Shown here in pieces: positions 33,171-43,168 of a stretch of DNA of 58,863 nucleotides. This DNA comes from Roseovarius sp. (GTDB taxonomy: Bacteria > Pseudomonadota > Alphaproteobacteria > Rhodobacterales > Rhodobacteraceae). The position numbers and the translations under genes are program-made. The number at the start of each line of letters is the position of its first letter. The stretch's first letter is position 1. Under the pieces are notes generated by a model. The model saw only the letters and a program-made list of their open reading frames with translations, ran no database searches and was not told the origin of the DNA. The DNA lies in assembly GCA_021775255.1 (NCBI GenBank), contig JAJFIA010000025.1:1-58863 (forward strand), in the 5' to 3' direction.

Positions 33171-34316
33171 GTGAAATCCCAATACTGCCTGTGGGCAAAA
33201 CGTATCCTACTCATCACCCTTGTCTCACTGACAGCCGCCTGCGCCATGCCGCGCGTCGGCCCCAACAAGAACGAGATCAAATCAGGCTCGGTTGAAAAAT
33301 CCGGCAATGCTTATGTTGTCACGGTCGATGACCGGGTGTCACGCCTGACAAATGTGCAGCCCCCCCTTGGTTTTTCCGATGAATTCAAACGGGCGGGGCG
33401 GCTGGCATCCGATACAATCAATCCCGGTGACCGGCTTAGCCTGACAATCTGGGAAAATGTCGATAACGCCCTGTTTGAAACGCGGGTGACCCCGCTTGAG
33501 GAAGTACAGGTTGACGGCTCGGGCTTCATCTTCATCCCCTATGCCGGCCGTATCCGCGCGGCGGGCAATTCGCCCGATGCCCTGCGCCGCATCATCACCC
33601 GCAAACTCGAAGATCAGACACCCGAGCCACAGGTCGAAGTCCGGCGTCTGGCCGGCAATGGCTCAACCGTCTCGCTGATCGGCTCCATTGCCGCACAGGG
33701 GGTGTACCCGATTGAGCGCCCGACACGCACCCTTTCGGCCATGATCTCGGCCGCAGGTGGCCTTACGATCGAACCTGAGATTGCCCAGATCACCGTGATC
33801 CGGGGCAAACACAGCAGCAAAATCTGGTTCCAGGATTTGTTCAATAACCCCAGCTATGATATCGCCCTGCGCGGCGGCGATCGTATTCTGGTGGAGCAGG
33901 ACACCCGCACCTATACCGCCATCGGTGCCACCAACGGCCAGTCGCGGGTGCAATTCAGAACCCAGACCCTGAGCGCCATCGAGGCCATTGCAACCGTTGG
34001 CGGCCTGAGCTCGGCCACGGCGGACCCAACCGGCATATTCGTGATGCGTGAAGAAACCCCCGAGGTCACAAATCTGGTTCTTGAACGCGACGATATTTCA
34101 ACGCCTCAGCGCGTAGTCTATGTGCTTGATCTGACCGAGAAAAATGGCATCTTCATTGCGCGTGATTTCAAAATTCGCGATGATGACACGATATATGTCA
34201 CCGAAGCCCCCTTCACCCAATGGAGCAAGGCCATCGGCGCGATAACCGGCACTCTGGGTGCCGTGGGGTCCATCTCAACCGCAAATAATACGCTAAACAC
34301 CATCAGCGGCAATTGA
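33171..34316 (+). CDS. Polysaccharide export outer-membrane lipoprotein (Wza/KpsD-like)
   Basis: The 381-residue lipoprotein forms the outer-membrane channel for capsule. A signal peptide ends in the lipobox LTAAC (about 20-24). The Poly_export domain follows (INPGDRLSLTIWENVDN, VDGSGFIFIPYAGRI). SLBB-type repeats come next (VSLIGSIAAQGVYPI; ITVIRGKH). A hydrophobic C-terminal segment could be the helix that crosses the outer membrane. The start is a GTG at 33171 with GAGGA upstream. It overlaps the kpsC start by 4 bases. Confidence 0.9.
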   Translation: MKSQYCLWAKRILLITLVSLTAACAMPRVGPNKNEIKSGSVEKSGNAYVVTVDDRVSRLTNVQPPLGFSDEFKRAGRLASDTINPGDRLSLTIWENVDNALFETRVTPLEEVQVDGSGFIFIPYAGRIRAAGNSPDALRRIITRKLEDQTPEPQVEVRRLAGNGSTVSLIGSIAAQGVYPIERPTRTLSAMISAAGGLTIEPEIAQITVIRGKHSSKIWFQDLFNNPSYDIALRGGDRILVEQDTRTYTAIGATNGQSRVQFRTQTLSAIEAIATVGGLSSATADPTGIFVMREETPEVTNLVLERDDISTPQRVVYVLDLTEKNGIFIARDFKIRDDDTIYVTEAPFTQWSKAIGAITGTLGAVGSISTANNTLNTISGN

Positions 34317-36337
34317 CCAAAACGCACCACAAATCTGACTCCAATACCGCTGATTCACGCAAGGTTTTCTATTTCAACGCAGGCTTCCTGCGTCAGCGGC
34401 AGGTGCGCCGCATCCTTGATCTTGCCGGTTATCGCCTCAAACTTGGCAGGCCCGGTGCGGATGATCTGATTGCCGTCTGGGGCCACAGCCCCTATGCCAA
34501 ACGCGGCGAGGCCATGGCCGCGCGCACCGGCGCGGGCCTGATCCGGGTTGAGGATGCCTTCTTGCGTTCCTTGCATCCCGGTCGCGATGGCGAGCCGCCA
34601 ATCGGCCTTGTGATCGACACGCGCGGCGCGCATTTCAACAGCGGCACCCCTTCGGATCTGGAACATATCCTCAATACTGATCCCCTCGATGACACCGCCC
34701 TGATGGATCGCGCCCGCGGCTGTATTGCCCGCCTGCAAGAGGCGCATCTCAGCAAATACACCGGCTTTGACCCACAACTGCCCTGCCCCGATCCCGGCTA
34801 TGTTCTGGTGATCGACCAAACCCTTGATGATGCCAGCGTGCGCATGGGCGGGGCCGATGCCAACAGTTTTCGCGAAATGCTGTATTACGCGCAAGAGGAT
34901 AACCCCGGTGCGCGCATCCTGATCAAAACCCACCCCGAAACCCGCGCCGGGCACCGTAAGGGGTATTTCATGCAAGCGGATGAAAACGACCGGGTTCAAC
35001 TGTTTACCGATCCGGTCAGCCCGTGGGCGCTGCTTGAGGGCGCGGTTGCCGTCTATACCGTCAGCTCGCAACTTGGCTTTGAGGCAATATTTGCCGGCCA
35101 CAGGCCGATCACGTTCGGCCAGCCATTTTATGCCGGATGGGGCCTGACCGAAGATCGTCATCCCGTTCCGCTCGCGCGCCGGGGCCGCAACCTCAGCCGG
35201 GCACAGCTTTTTGCCGGGGCGATGATCCTCTATCCCACATGGTATGATCCCTGCACCGATCAGCTTTGCCAACCGGAACAGGCCATATCCCTGCTTGAGG
35301 CCCGCACACGAGGCTGGCGCGAAGATCGGCAGGGCTGGCAGGCCTACGGCATGCGCCTATGGAAGCGCAGGCCCCTGCAAAAATTCTTTGGCCGGTACAA
35401 GCGCGTGACATTCCCCAATAAACCGCGTGGCGATCAATCCCGCCCGGCTATGGTCTGGGCCTCGAAATCAGATGACGCCCCCGCCGGGGCCACCCGCATA
35501 GAAGACGGCTTTCTGCGCTCGCGCGGCCTTGGGGCCGGGTTGATTCCGCCGCTGTCGCTGGTCTGCGATGATCTTGGCATCTATTACGATCCCGGCCATG
35601 AAAGCCGCCTTGAGCACTGGATTGCCAAGCGCGCCGATCTGCGCCCCGATCAGGCCCGCCGGGCCGAGGCGCTGATGGCGCGCCTGATCCAACTGGGCCT
35701 GAGCAAATACAACCTTGGCGGCCCCCTGCCCGATCTGCCACCGGGCCACCGCATTCTGGTGGCCGGTCAGGTTGAGGATGACGCCTCGATCCGCCTTGGC
35801 GCGGGTGACATCTCAACCAATCTCGCCCTGCTGATGCGCGCCCGCGCCGATAACCCCGATGCGGTGATCCTTTACAAGCCCCACCCGGATGTTGAGGCCG
35901 GTCTGCGCGCGGGGCATATCCCCCCTGATGTGATGGCAAATCTCGCCGATCAGATGTTAGAGCACTGCGATCCGGCCCAGCTATTGCCGCAGGTCAATGA
36001 AGTTTGGACCATGACCTCGCTGATAGGTTTTGAAGCCCTCATTCGCGGCATTCCTGTCACCTGCACCGGCGCGCCTTTCTATGCCGGTTGGGGGTTGACC
36101 CACGACATCGGCCCAACGCCCGGGCGCCGCACTGCCCGGCCCTCTCTCGAAGGGTTGGTGCATGCTGCATTGATAGATTATCCGCGCTATTTTGATCCCA
36201 TCACCGGCACTGCCTGCCCGGTTGAAACCGCGGTTGAGCGCCTCGCCACCGGCCATGTACCCCACCCCGGTGCCGCCAATCGGGCGCTGGCCAAACTGCA
36301 GGGAATTTTCGCCTCCTATGCCGGGTTTTGGCGTTAA
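34313..36337 (+). CDS. kpsC: Capsular polysaccharide export protein KpsC (beta-Kdo transferase)
   Basis: The 674-residue protein has two tandem glycosyltransferase halves, as in KpsC. Each carries the sequence of an ARIEDGFLRS-type loop (VEDAFLRSLHPG at about 80; IEDGFLRSRGLG at about 395), a D-x-SxRxG loop (DDASVRMGGAD; DDASIRLGAGD), KTHPE/KPHPD, and FEA-I-RG-PVT-F/TG-PFYAGWGLT. These halves add alternating beta-Kdo residues to lipid. The start is a TTG that overlaps the Wza stop (TTGA); no ATG is available near the N-terminus. A minor point is the absence of other capsule genes nearby. Confidence 0.9.
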   Translation: MTKTHHKSDSNTADSRKVFYFNAGFLRQRQVRRILDLAGYRLKLGRPGADDLIAVWGHSPYAKRGEAMAARTGAGLIRVEDAFLRSLHPGRDGEPPIGLVIDTRGAHFNSGTPSDLEHILNTDPLDDTALMDRARGCIARLQEAHLSKYTGFDPQLPCPDPGYVLVIDQTLDDASVRMGGADANSFREMLYYAQEDNPGARILIKTHPETRAGHRKGYFMQADENDRVQLFTDPVSPWALLEGAVAVYTVSSQLGFEAIFAGHRPITFGQPFYAGWGLTEDRHPVPLARRGRNLSRAQLFAGAMILYPTWYDPCTDQLCQPEQAISLLEARTRGWREDRQGWQAYGMRLWKRRPLQKFFGRYKRVTFPNKPRGDQSRPAMVWASKSDDAPAGATRIEDGFLRSRGLGAGLIPPLSLVCDDLGIYYDPGHESRLEHWIAKRADLRPDQARRAEALMARLIQLGLSKYNLGGPLPDLPPGHRILVAGQVEDDASIRLGAGDISTNLALLMRARADNPDAVILYKPHPDVEAGLRAGHIPPDVMANLADQMLEHCDPAQLLPQVNEVWTMTSLIGFEALIRGIPVTCTGAPFYAGWGLTHDIGPTPGRRTARPSLEGLVHAALIDYPRYFDPITGTACPVETAVERLATGHVPHPGAANRALAKLQGIFASYAGFWR

Positions 36338-36384
36338 GGAAAAACAGAACACGCCCCTTTTGACATTTTTGCAAGATTCTGTAG

Positions 36385-37500
36385 CTATTCAGGGATTCCC
36401 TGATACATCTCGCGCCGCCAGCGGTGCATCACATCCCCGCCCAAGGCCCGCGTCTCGACTAGCATAAACCGGGGCGCTTCACCTAGCTGCGCCAGCCCCA
36501 TCGCCGCAACCCCCGGCAATCCATCGCCGCCGATCATCAGACCGGCGGTATAGCCCACCACCTCATCCACCAGATCCGCCTTCAACAAAGACGCGGCCAG
36601 CCCGCCGCCGCCTTCGCAAAACACCCGTGTCAGCCCCTGATCCCCCAGCGCCTTCAACACTGATTTCATATCGAGATGTTGACCCTTAAGGGCGCAAGCG
36701 ATCAGCCGCGCGCCAATCCCTTCCCAGGCTTTGACCAGCTCGGCATCAGCATCCGGCCCATGGCATAGCCACAAGGGCACCTCTTTGGCACTCAGCGCCA
36801 GTTGCGACATCATCGGCAAATCCAGCCGCCTTGAGGCAACAATCCGCACCGGCTGCTGCCCCTGCCCCAACTCGCGCACCGTCAGCATCGGGTCATCCGC
36901 CCGCGCCGTGCCCGCGCCAATCATCACCGCATCATGACAGGCGCGTAGCCCATGCACATGCCTGCGCGCCTGCGTGCCGGTAATCCATTGGCTCTGGCCT
37001 GTTGTGGTGGCAATCCGCCCGTCAAATGAACTGGCCAGTTTTAACGTAACCTTTGGCCTGCCCTGCTCAAGGCGCAGAAAAAACCCGCGCAAATCCTGTT
37101 CGGCCTCTTTGGCCGTCACGCCGGTCACAACCTCAATCCCCGCCTGCCTTAACGCGGCAAAGCCTTTGCCACTCACGCGCGGATCCGGATCCCCGCAGGC
37201 CGCCACAACCCGCGCCACCCCGGCCTTGATCAGCGCATCGGCACAAGGCGGCGTTTCGCCATGGTGGGCACAAGGCTCCAATGTCACATAGGCGCAGGCC
37301 CCGGCGGCCAGATCCCGGGCCTGCTCAAGGGCTTTGGTTTCCGCATGTGGCCTGCCGCCCTGTGCCGTTCTTCCCCGGCCCACGATCCGCCCGTCCTTGA
37401 CGATAACGCAGCCCACAGCCGGGTTGGGCCAGACCTGCCCCAACCCCCTGCGCCCCAACATCAGGGCCAATGCCATATAGCGATAATCGTGGCTGCTCAC
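36385..37500 (-). CDS. ribD: Bifunctional pyrimidine deaminase/reductase RibD
   Basis: It performs two successive steps of riboflavin synthesis. The 371-residue product has an N-terminal deaminase with the zinc motif H52-A-E54 and C77...C86 ([11 protein letters not shown]), and a C-terminal reductase domain from about 145 ([22 protein letters not shown]). Its GTG start overlaps the nrdR stop (GTGA), so it is coupled with nrdR. It converges with kpsC. Confidence 0.96.
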   Translation of the reverse strand: MSSHDYRYMALALMLGRRGLGQVWPNPAVGCVIVKDGRIVGRGRTAQGGRPHAETKALEQARDLAAGACAYVTLEPCAHHGETPPCADALIKAGVARVVAACGDPDPRVSGKGFAALRQAGIEVVTGVTAKEAEQDLRGFFLRLEQGRPKVTLKLASSFDGRIATTTGQSQWITGTQARRHVHGLRACHDAVMIGAGTARADDPMLTVRELGQGQQPVRIVASRRLDLPMMSQLALSAKEVPLWLCHGPDADAELVKAWEGIGARLIACALKGQHLDMKSVLKALGDQGLTRVFCEGGGGLAASLLKADLVDEVVGYTAGLMIGGDGLPGVAAMGLAQLGEAPRFMLVETRALGGDVMHRWRREMYQGIPE

Positions 37501-37979
37501 CCGTCCGCATCTTCGTCGGAGGTTTCTTCATTTGGGCGTAACTCACTGACAAACCTGTCAAAATCATCCGCCGCCTGAAAATTCTTATACACGCTGGCAA
37601 ACCGCACATAGGCCACCGTATCAATCCGCGCCAGGCTTTCCATCACGATCTCGCCCACGGTTTTTGACGGGATATCCGTCTCGCCCATGCTTTCCAGCCG
37701 CCGCACCACGCCCGAGATCATCTGCTCAATTCGCTCCGGCTCGATGGGGCGCTTTTGCAGCGCAATCCGGATCGAACGCTCCAGTTTATCACGGTCAAAC
37801 GCCTCGCGCCGGCCATTGGATTTCACCACCACCAGATCACGCAGTTGCACCCGCTCATAGGTGGTAAACCGCCCGCCACAGGCCGGGCACAACCTTCGCC
37901 TGCGGATCGAGACATGCTCCTCCGCCGGTCGGGAATCCTTCACTTGAGTATCAATATTTCCACAAAACGGGCAGCGCAT
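37497..37979 (-). CDS. nrdR: Transcriptional repressor NrdR
   Basis: NrdR represses ribonucleotide reductase genes in response to nucleotide pools. The 160-residue protein has the N-terminal zinc ribbon (C3, C6, C31, C34) and an ATP-cone domain at about 47-137. The pair nrdR-ribD is conserved in alphaproteobacteria. No NrdR box was found in the window. Confidence 0.96.
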   Translation of the reverse strand: MRCPFCGNIDTQVKDSRPAEEHVSIRRRRLCPACGGRFTTYERVQLRDLVVVKSNGRREAFDRDKLERSIRIALQKRPIEPERIEQMISGVVRRLESMGETDIPSKTVGEIVMESLARIDTVAYVRFASVYKNFQAADDFDRFVSELRPNEETSDEDADG

Positions 37980-38284
37980 TGACCGTTCCCCTTTTTCCTA
38001 TCTGCCTCACATCATGAGGTTTATCCCCATTTATACGCTAGAGGTATAGGAGATGCGCAAGGTTTTGGGTAGCCTTAATTGCTCCCCACCATATGCAGGC
38101 CCGCGAAGGCTTCATTTTCGCCACACTCTTATGCGGGCATCACCCCCCTAACCGCCCCTCTTTTAGCAATTTTGCAATGTCTTCGTGCCGCCAGACATCA
38201 CAGGTCGCGCCGGATTCCCCAGTCATGAACCAATCGTACCGTCGTTAAGCCCGGGCACATTGTCTGAATCGTCAAAAATCCGCT

Positions 38285-38314
38285 TTGTACAAAACACATG
38301 TACAACTTGTACAA
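38285..38314. promoter_or_regulatory. Three TGTACA boxes in 30 bases
   Basis: TTGTACAA (38285-38292), TGTACAA (38299-38305) and TTGTACAA (38307-38314) form a compact array of the palindrome TTGTACAA. Such arrays often bind a dimeric repressor. No gene starts just downstream, so the purpose is unclear. Confidence 0.4.
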
Positions 38315-38349
38315 CATACCACCCCGAAATTTTTCGCATTCATACCGAA

Positions 38350-38479
38350 GGGTCGCGCCCGATCCTGGGTGGGCGCAGCAAACCGAGTGGCAAGTTAGGA
38401 CACTGCAAAATCACGAAACACCCACGCCAGATGAAAGGTTGCAAAAGCACCCTCCCGGGGGGAGGATCGGGCGCGACCC
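38350..38479. repeat. Long inverted repeat with 17-base perfect ends
   Basis: GGGTCGCGCCCGATCCT at 38350-38366 and its exact complement at 38463-38479 bound 96 non-coding bases. A small hairpin (GGGCT-TTC-AGCCC) overlaps the right end. The layout resembles a small non-autonomous insertion, but no target duplication was identified. Confidence 0.55.
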
Positions 38480-38605
38480 GGGCTTTCAGCCCGTGCCAAA
38501 AGGTGGTGAAGTAAATCCCATAGGGTGTGTGAAACCCACGCCTAAGCCGGTTTATTTTGTCAACGGCGCGTGGGCTACATCCACCCTTGTTCATTTATCG
38601 CAGTC

Positions 38606-39013
38606 TCAGACTGTGGCTTCTAAAACAGTAAGGAAATTTAACATATCGTCTAAGGTACGGATGGGGATGGATACTACCTTATCTTTACGGTTCGCTGGTT
38701 TGCCAAATACATTCTCAATTTCATTAGTATCAACTTTTGCACTCGGCTCAAAATATCCTTTCAGGCCCGTCTGATTTACACTGATCGCCGCGAACCAATG
38801 ATTATCCCGCCGAACACCCAACGATTTGAAGTCGCCTTGAGGCTTTATTGCACATGTTAGCCCATCCATTCTTGGTACACGAAGAAGCGCCATTAGCATT
38901 GCAAGGCGCATTTCGTCTGGGGCAGACTTTAACAATTCGTCAAGATCTTTGACCTCTTTCAAATAGTCATCCAAATTTTTGCCTCGTGCTTTTCGCCTCA
39001 TCAAACGCTTCAC
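38606..39013 (-). CDS. Protein of unknown function, overlapping rpoD stop
   Basis: The 135-residue soluble protein has a very basic N-terminus ([11 protein letters not shown]) and a mixed alpha/beta remainder; no domain is recognised. The GTG start at 39013 overlaps the rpoD stop codon (GTGA), which would couple it to rpoD translation. The ATG at 39001 is an alternative. Its base composition is clearly more AT-rich than rpoD, suggesting that it was acquired and came to lie behind rpoD. Confidence 0.6.
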   Translation of the reverse strand: MKRLMRRKARGKNLDDYLKEVKDLDELLKSAPDEMRLAMLMALLRVPRMDGLTCAIKPQGDFKSLGVRRDNHWFAAISVNQTGLKGYFEPSAKVDTNEIENVFGKPANRKDKVVSIPIRTLDDMLNFLTVLEATV

Positions 39014-40992
39014 TGATCCAGAAAGCTCCGCAGCTTCCGGCTCCGGCTTGGATGCTTCAGCTTCCGCAAGGCCTTGGCCTCAATCTGCCGGATGCGTTCG
39101 CGGGTCACGCTGAATTGCTGCCCCACCTCTTCCAGCGTGTGATCGGTGTTCATGCCGATGCCAAAACGCATGCGCAGAACACGTTCCTCGCGGGGGGTGA
39201 GTGAACTCAGAACCCGCGTGGTGGTTTCTTTCAGATTGTCCTGAATGGCGCTATCCAACGGCAGAACCACATTTTTATCCTCAATGAAATCCCCAAGCTG
39301 GCTGTCTTCCTCATCGCCAATCGGGGTCTCCAATGAAATCGGTTCCTTGGCGATCTTCATCACCTTGCGCACCTTGTCCAGCGGCATTTGCAGCTTGGTC
39401 GCCAGTTCCTCAGGCGTCGGCTCGCGGCCGATCTCGTGCAGCATCTGCCGCCCGGTGCGCACCAGTTTGTTGATGGTTTCAATCATATGCACCGGAATGC
39501 GGATGGTGCGCGCCTGATCGGCAATGCTCCGGGTGATCGCCTGCCGGATCCACCATGTGGCGTAGGTTGAGAATTTATAACCCCGGCGGTATTCAAACTT
39601 GTCCACCGCTTTCATCAACCCGATATTGCCTTCCTGAATGAGATCCAGAAATTGCAGGCCCCGGTTGGTGTATTTCTTGGCAATGGAAATCACCAGCCGC
39701 AGATTGGCCTCGACCATCTCTTTCTTGGCGGTGCGGGCCTCTTTTTCGCCCTTCTGAACCTGCTGCACAATCCGGCGAAACTCCGAGATATCAAGCCCGA
39801 TATATTGCCCGACCTGCGCCATTTCGGAACGCAGCTCCAGCACGTTCTCAGGGGAGCGCTCCATGAACATTTTCCAGCCGCGCCCGTCTTTCCTGGCCAT
39901 GTCATCCAGCCAGTTGGGATCCATCTCACGGCCGCGATATTCGTCAATAAATTCGCGCCGGTTGATGCGCGCCTGATCGGCCAGCTTCACCATTGCACTG
40001 TCGATCTGCATGATCCGGCGGTTGATGCCGTAAAGCTGATCAATCAACGCCTCGATCCGGTTGTTATGCAGGTGCAGCTCATTGACCAGCTCAACAATTT
40101 CCGAGCGCAGTTTCTGATAGGTGGTTTCCTGACGCTTGGTAAAGCTGTCATCCTCATTCAAAGTCGCCGAAATACGGTTGTCCTGCATCTGCGACAGCTT
40201 GACATAATCGTCGGCAATCCGGTCAAGAGTTTCCAGAACGCCGGGTTTCAGCGCGGCCTCCATCGCCGCAAGGCTCATATTGGCCTGCTCATCCTCATCC
40301 TCATCCTCATCTTCGGCTTCAATCGGGTTACCATCGGCATCCAGATCCTGCTTGTCTTCCCCAGAGGCAGCCGTTGGAGCGGTGCCCACATTGGCCGCCG
40401 CTACCGGGGTTTCCCCTTCCTCACCCATCTGATTGCCAAAGGTGGTTTCCAGATCAATCACATCGCGCAGCAGGATATCCTCGCTCAGAAGCTCATCCCG
40501 CCAGATGGTGATCGCCTGAAATGTCAGCGGGCTTTCACACAGCCCCAGGATCATGGTGTTGCGCCCGGCCTCGATCCGCTTGGCGATGGCAATCTCGCCC
40601 TCGCGGCTTAATAGCTCAACACTGCCCATCTCGCGCAGATACATCCGTACCGGATCATCTGTGCGGTCCAGCTTTTCGGTCTTGCCCGAGCCAAGAACAA
40701 TCTCGCCGCGCTTGCCGACATTGGCCAGCGCCGTACCCTTCTGCTCTTCTTCCTCGGCCTCTTCGTCTTCGATAATGTTGATGCCCATTTCTGAGAGCAT
40801 CGACATCACATCCTCGATCTGCTCGGATGAAACCTGATCAGGCGGCAGCACCTCATTCAACTGATCATAGGTGATAAAGCCCTTTTCCCGCGCCTCCGCG
40901 ATCATCTTCTTGACCGCCTCCTGGCTCATATCAAGCGAGGATTCACCTTCCGCATCGCGGGATTTCTGATCGTCGGTATCTTTGGCGGCCAT
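39010..40992 (-). CDS. rpoD: RNA polymerase primary sigma factor
   Basis: Housekeeping sigma-70. The 660-residue product has region 1.1 and a long acidic insert (an EDEDEDE-rich patch near 225-240). Region 2 is complete ([54 protein letters not shown] core). Region 4 HTH near the C-terminus ([23 protein letters not shown]) is also complete. It follows dnaG on the same strand, the usual macromolecular-synthesis arrangement, with 183 bases between containing a palindromic element. Confidence 0.98.
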   Translation of the reverse strand: MAAKDTDDQKSRDAEGESSLDMSQEAVKKMIAEAREKGFITYDQLNEVLPPDQVSSEQIEDVMSMLSEMGINIIEDEEAEEEEQKGTALANVGKRGEIVLGSGKTEKLDRTDDPVRMYLREMGSVELLSREGEIAIAKRIEAGRNTMILGLCESPLTFQAITIWRDELLSEDILLRDVIDLETTFGNQMGEEGETPVAAANVGTAPTAASGEDKQDLDADGNPIEAEDEDEDEDEQANMSLAAMEAALKPGVLETLDRIADDYVKLSQMQDNRISATLNEDDSFTKRQETTYQKLRSEIVELVNELHLHNNRIEALIDQLYGINRRIMQIDSAMVKLADQARINRREFIDEYRGREMDPNWLDDMARKDGRGWKMFMERSPENVLELRSEMAQVGQYIGLDISEFRRIVQQVQKGEKEARTAKKEMVEANLRLVISIAKKYTNRGLQFLDLIQEGNIGLMKAVDKFEYRRGYKFSTYATWWIRQAITRSIADQARTIRIPVHMIETINKLVRTGRQMLHEIGREPTPEELATKLQMPLDKVRKVMKIAKEPISLETPIGDEEDSQLGDFIEDKNVVLPLDSAIQDNLKETTTRVLSSLTPREERVLRMRFGIGMNTDHTLEEVGQQFSVTRERIRQIEAKALRKLKHPSRSRKLRSFLDQ

Positions 40993-41018
40993 GAGGGGCT
41001 CCTGAAATATGATGCCTG

Positions 41019-41062
41019 AAGCGTTTCGTTAAAACCCGAATTTCAGGTTTGACGCGAAACGC
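41019..41062. repeat. Single-hairpin relative of the composite palindrome, in rpoD leader
   Basis: GCGTTTCG at the left and CGCGAAACGC at the right (41021-41062) enclose AAAACC...GGTTT, matching the design of the second hairpin of copies A-C with several changes. It lies 27-70 bases upstream of the rpoD start codon and would be in its mRNA leader or promoter. Confidence 0.7.
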
Positions 41063-41086
41063 CCCGAACCCTTTGAAGTCATGAAT

Positions 41087-41106
41087 GATTCGTTCTAAAA
41101 CGAATC
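41087..41106. promoter_or_regulatory. Perfect dyad GATTCGTT-CTAA-AACGAATC
   Basis: Eight-base perfect arms with a 4-base centre lie in the dnaG-rpoD spacer, 95 bases upstream of rpoD. It could be an operator at the rpoD promoter or part of a weak attenuator after dnaG; there is no T-run. Confidence 0.5.
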
Positions 41107-41175
41107 AGAGGCGCGGTACAGTGATTCGCACCCACGTTTACCCTGTTTTCTTTACTGATTCCTCACCAAACTGCG

Positions 41176-43122
41176 CTATGGACGCTGTTTTGAGAAGTTT
41201 ATCTTGTCGAGAAGCGCCTCAAATTGCTCGCGCTCACCGCGATTGATTCGCGCGCCGTTGTCGCCCATATCGTATTCCACTGTATCCTCGCCCTGACAGC
41301 GCACCGCCTTGTTGCGCGCCTCCGCCGCCTGGCTCAGCCGCCAGGTTACCGCCTCATCTGCCTGCCCCGAGATGTCTTCCGCCGCTTCTGATATTTCTTC
41401 ACTCAGGCCGCGTTCCGCCTCCAGCTTGGCCAGTTCTTCGGCGATGGTCATGCGCGCGATGTCCTCATCTTCGGGGTGGCGCAGCGGGGGTGCCAGCGCC
41501 ACATGGGGAAGGCGCATCAGGTTTTCAAGAGCACCCGCCCCAAGCGCCGCCTCAATCTGCGCGCATAATGTTTCCTTGCCGGCAGGCGCATGGGCCAGGA
41601 TAAGATTGCGCAGCCGGGCATGGCCGGGATTGGCACAATGCATGTTTTCAAGCGCTGTTTCAAATTCTTCACAAACGCCGGGCGTTGCAATGACCGACGC
41701 CAATATAACCGCCACCCGCACCTGCAGTTGCGCCCCATCCCCGGCAGAAACCAACAGCGAAGTTTTGGTGCTGGCGCGCGCCGGTTCCGGGGCCGCCTGC
41801 CATTTGCCGCCCTTGCGCCGCTTAGGCGTGGCCCGGCGCGGGCTAAAGAGGGCCCAGCGCATTTCCTTGATCGCCTGTCCGTAATGCCCCCGGATTGACG
41901 GATCACGGATGGTTTTAATCTTCTCGCGCAGGGTTTTATCAAGTGCTGCCTTGCGCTCGGGGCTGTCAAAATCGCGGCCCCCGGTTTCGCGCTGCCACAG
42001 AAGCTGCACCATCGGCAGCGCCTTATCCACCAGTGCCTGCATTGCCTTTTTGCCGCCCGAGCGGATCAGATCATCGGGGTCTTTGCCCTCGGGCATCAAG
42101 GCAAAGCGCAGAGATTTGCCCGCCTCCAGCAGCGGCAGCGCCAGATCAATCACCCGGTGCGCGGCGCGCAATCCGGCGGTATCGCCATCCAGCGCAATCA
42201 CCGGCTCATCGGCAATCCGCCACATCATCATCAGTTGCGTTTCCGTCACCGCCGTACCCAAAGGCGCCACGCTGGCCCCAAAGCCGCCCTCGACCAGCGC
42301 GATCACATCCATATAGCCCTCGGCCACGATCAGCGGCGCCCCCTTGCCCGCCGCCTCACGCGCGGGGCCCTGGTTATAAAGCGTGCGGGATTTATCAAAC
42401 AGCTCGGTTTCCGGTGAATTGAGGTATTTGGCGTTGTCATTCGGGTCCATCGCCCGGCCGCCAAACGCCACGCAGCGCCCGCGCGCATCGCGAATGGGAA
42501 ACATGATGCGATTGCGGAACGTGTCATAGGGCTTGCCACCCTTGGTCGAGGGCTTGGCCAGACCGCAGCCAAAGATCAGATCATCGGCGATATTTTTTGC
42601 CTTCAGATGATCCCACAGGCTCTGCCAGCCCTCGGGCGCAAAGCCAATTTCAAACCGCTCCTGCGTGGCCTCGCTTAGCCCGCGCGCCTGCAGGTAATCG
42701 CGCGCCCCGGCCCCCGCGGCGGTTTTCAGATGCAGGCGAAAATGCTGCGCGGCGATTTCCATGACATCCGCCAGCCCCTTTTGCGCCTCGGCCCTGGCCT
42801 GCGCCTGCGGGTCGCGTTCGGGCATGGTCATCCCGGCCTCGGCCGCCAGAATGCGCACCGCCTCGATGAATTCCACATTGTCGGTTTCGCGTATAAAACT
42901 TATGGCATCGCCCTTGGCATGGCAGCCAAAGCAATAATAAAAACCTTTCTTATCATCCACATGAAAGCTGGCGGTTTTTTCGTGGTGAAACGGGCACGGC
43001 GCCCACATATCGCCCTTGCCCTGATTGGATTTGCGAGTGTCCCACATCACCTTGCGCCCGACGACCTGGCTCAGCGAGGTACGGGTGCGCAATTCGTCAA
43101 GGAAACCGGGTGGCAGACTCAT
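41176..43122 (-). CDS. dnaG: DNA primase
   Basis: Primase makes the RNA primers for replication. The 648-residue product has the CHC2 zinc domain (C43, H46, C64, C67), the catalytic core with TOPRIM (LIVAEGYMDVIALVEGGF and ALDGDTAGLRAAHR), and a C-terminal helicase-binding region. A TATAAT hexamer lies only 5 bases before the ATG, with AAGG between. Confidence 0.97.
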   Translation of the reverse strand: MSLPPGFLDELRTRTSLSQVVGRKVMWDTRKSNQGKGDMWAPCPFHHEKTASFHVDDKKGFYYCFGCHAKGDAISFIRETDNVEFIEAVRILAAEAGMTMPERDPQAQARAEAQKGLADVMEIAAQHFRLHLKTAAGAGARDYLQARGLSEATQERFEIGFAPEGWQSLWDHLKAKNIADDLIFGCGLAKPSTKGGKPYDTFRNRIMFPIRDARGRCVAFGGRAMDPNDNAKYLNSPETELFDKSRTLYNQGPAREAAGKGAPLIVAEGYMDVIALVEGGFGASVAPLGTAVTETQLMMMWRIADEPVIALDGDTAGLRAAHRVIDLALPLLEAGKSLRFALMPEGKDPDDLIRSGGKKAMQALVDKALPMVQLLWQRETGGRDFDSPERKAALDKTLREKIKTIRDPSIRGHYGQAIKEMRWALFSPRRATPKRRKGGKWQAAPEPARASTKTSLLVSAGDGAQLQVRVAVILASVIATPGVCEEFETALENMHCANPGHARLRNLILAHAPAGKETLCAQIEAALGAGALENLMRLPHVALAPPLRHPEDEDIARMTIAEELAKLEAERGLSEEISEAAEDISGQADEAVTWRLSQAAEARNKAVRCQGEDTVEYDMGDNGARINRGEREQFEALLDKINFSKQRP

Positions 43123-43168
43123 GCCTTATTATATAGGCAGCGCCTCGGCCCAAGTCTATTGCTGATAA

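Larger units (their letters stand above)
37980..38605. other. Gene-poor region with inverted repeats
   Basis: This 626-base stretch between nrdR and the small gene at 38606 has only frames without protein character. It contains three TGTACA words, a long inverted repeat (38350-38479), and a degraded GTAGGG-type repeat around 38521-38587. The nrdR promoter lies at its left end. It reads as a landing ground for repeats. Confidence 0.6.

Noticed and set aside
38185..38774. Two overlapping plus-strand frames in the repeat-rich region
   Set aside because: They run through inverted repeats and the antisense of the 38606 gene; composition is not protein-like.
39652..40611. Plus-strand frame opposite rpoD
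   Set aside because: Shadow of sigma-70 gene.
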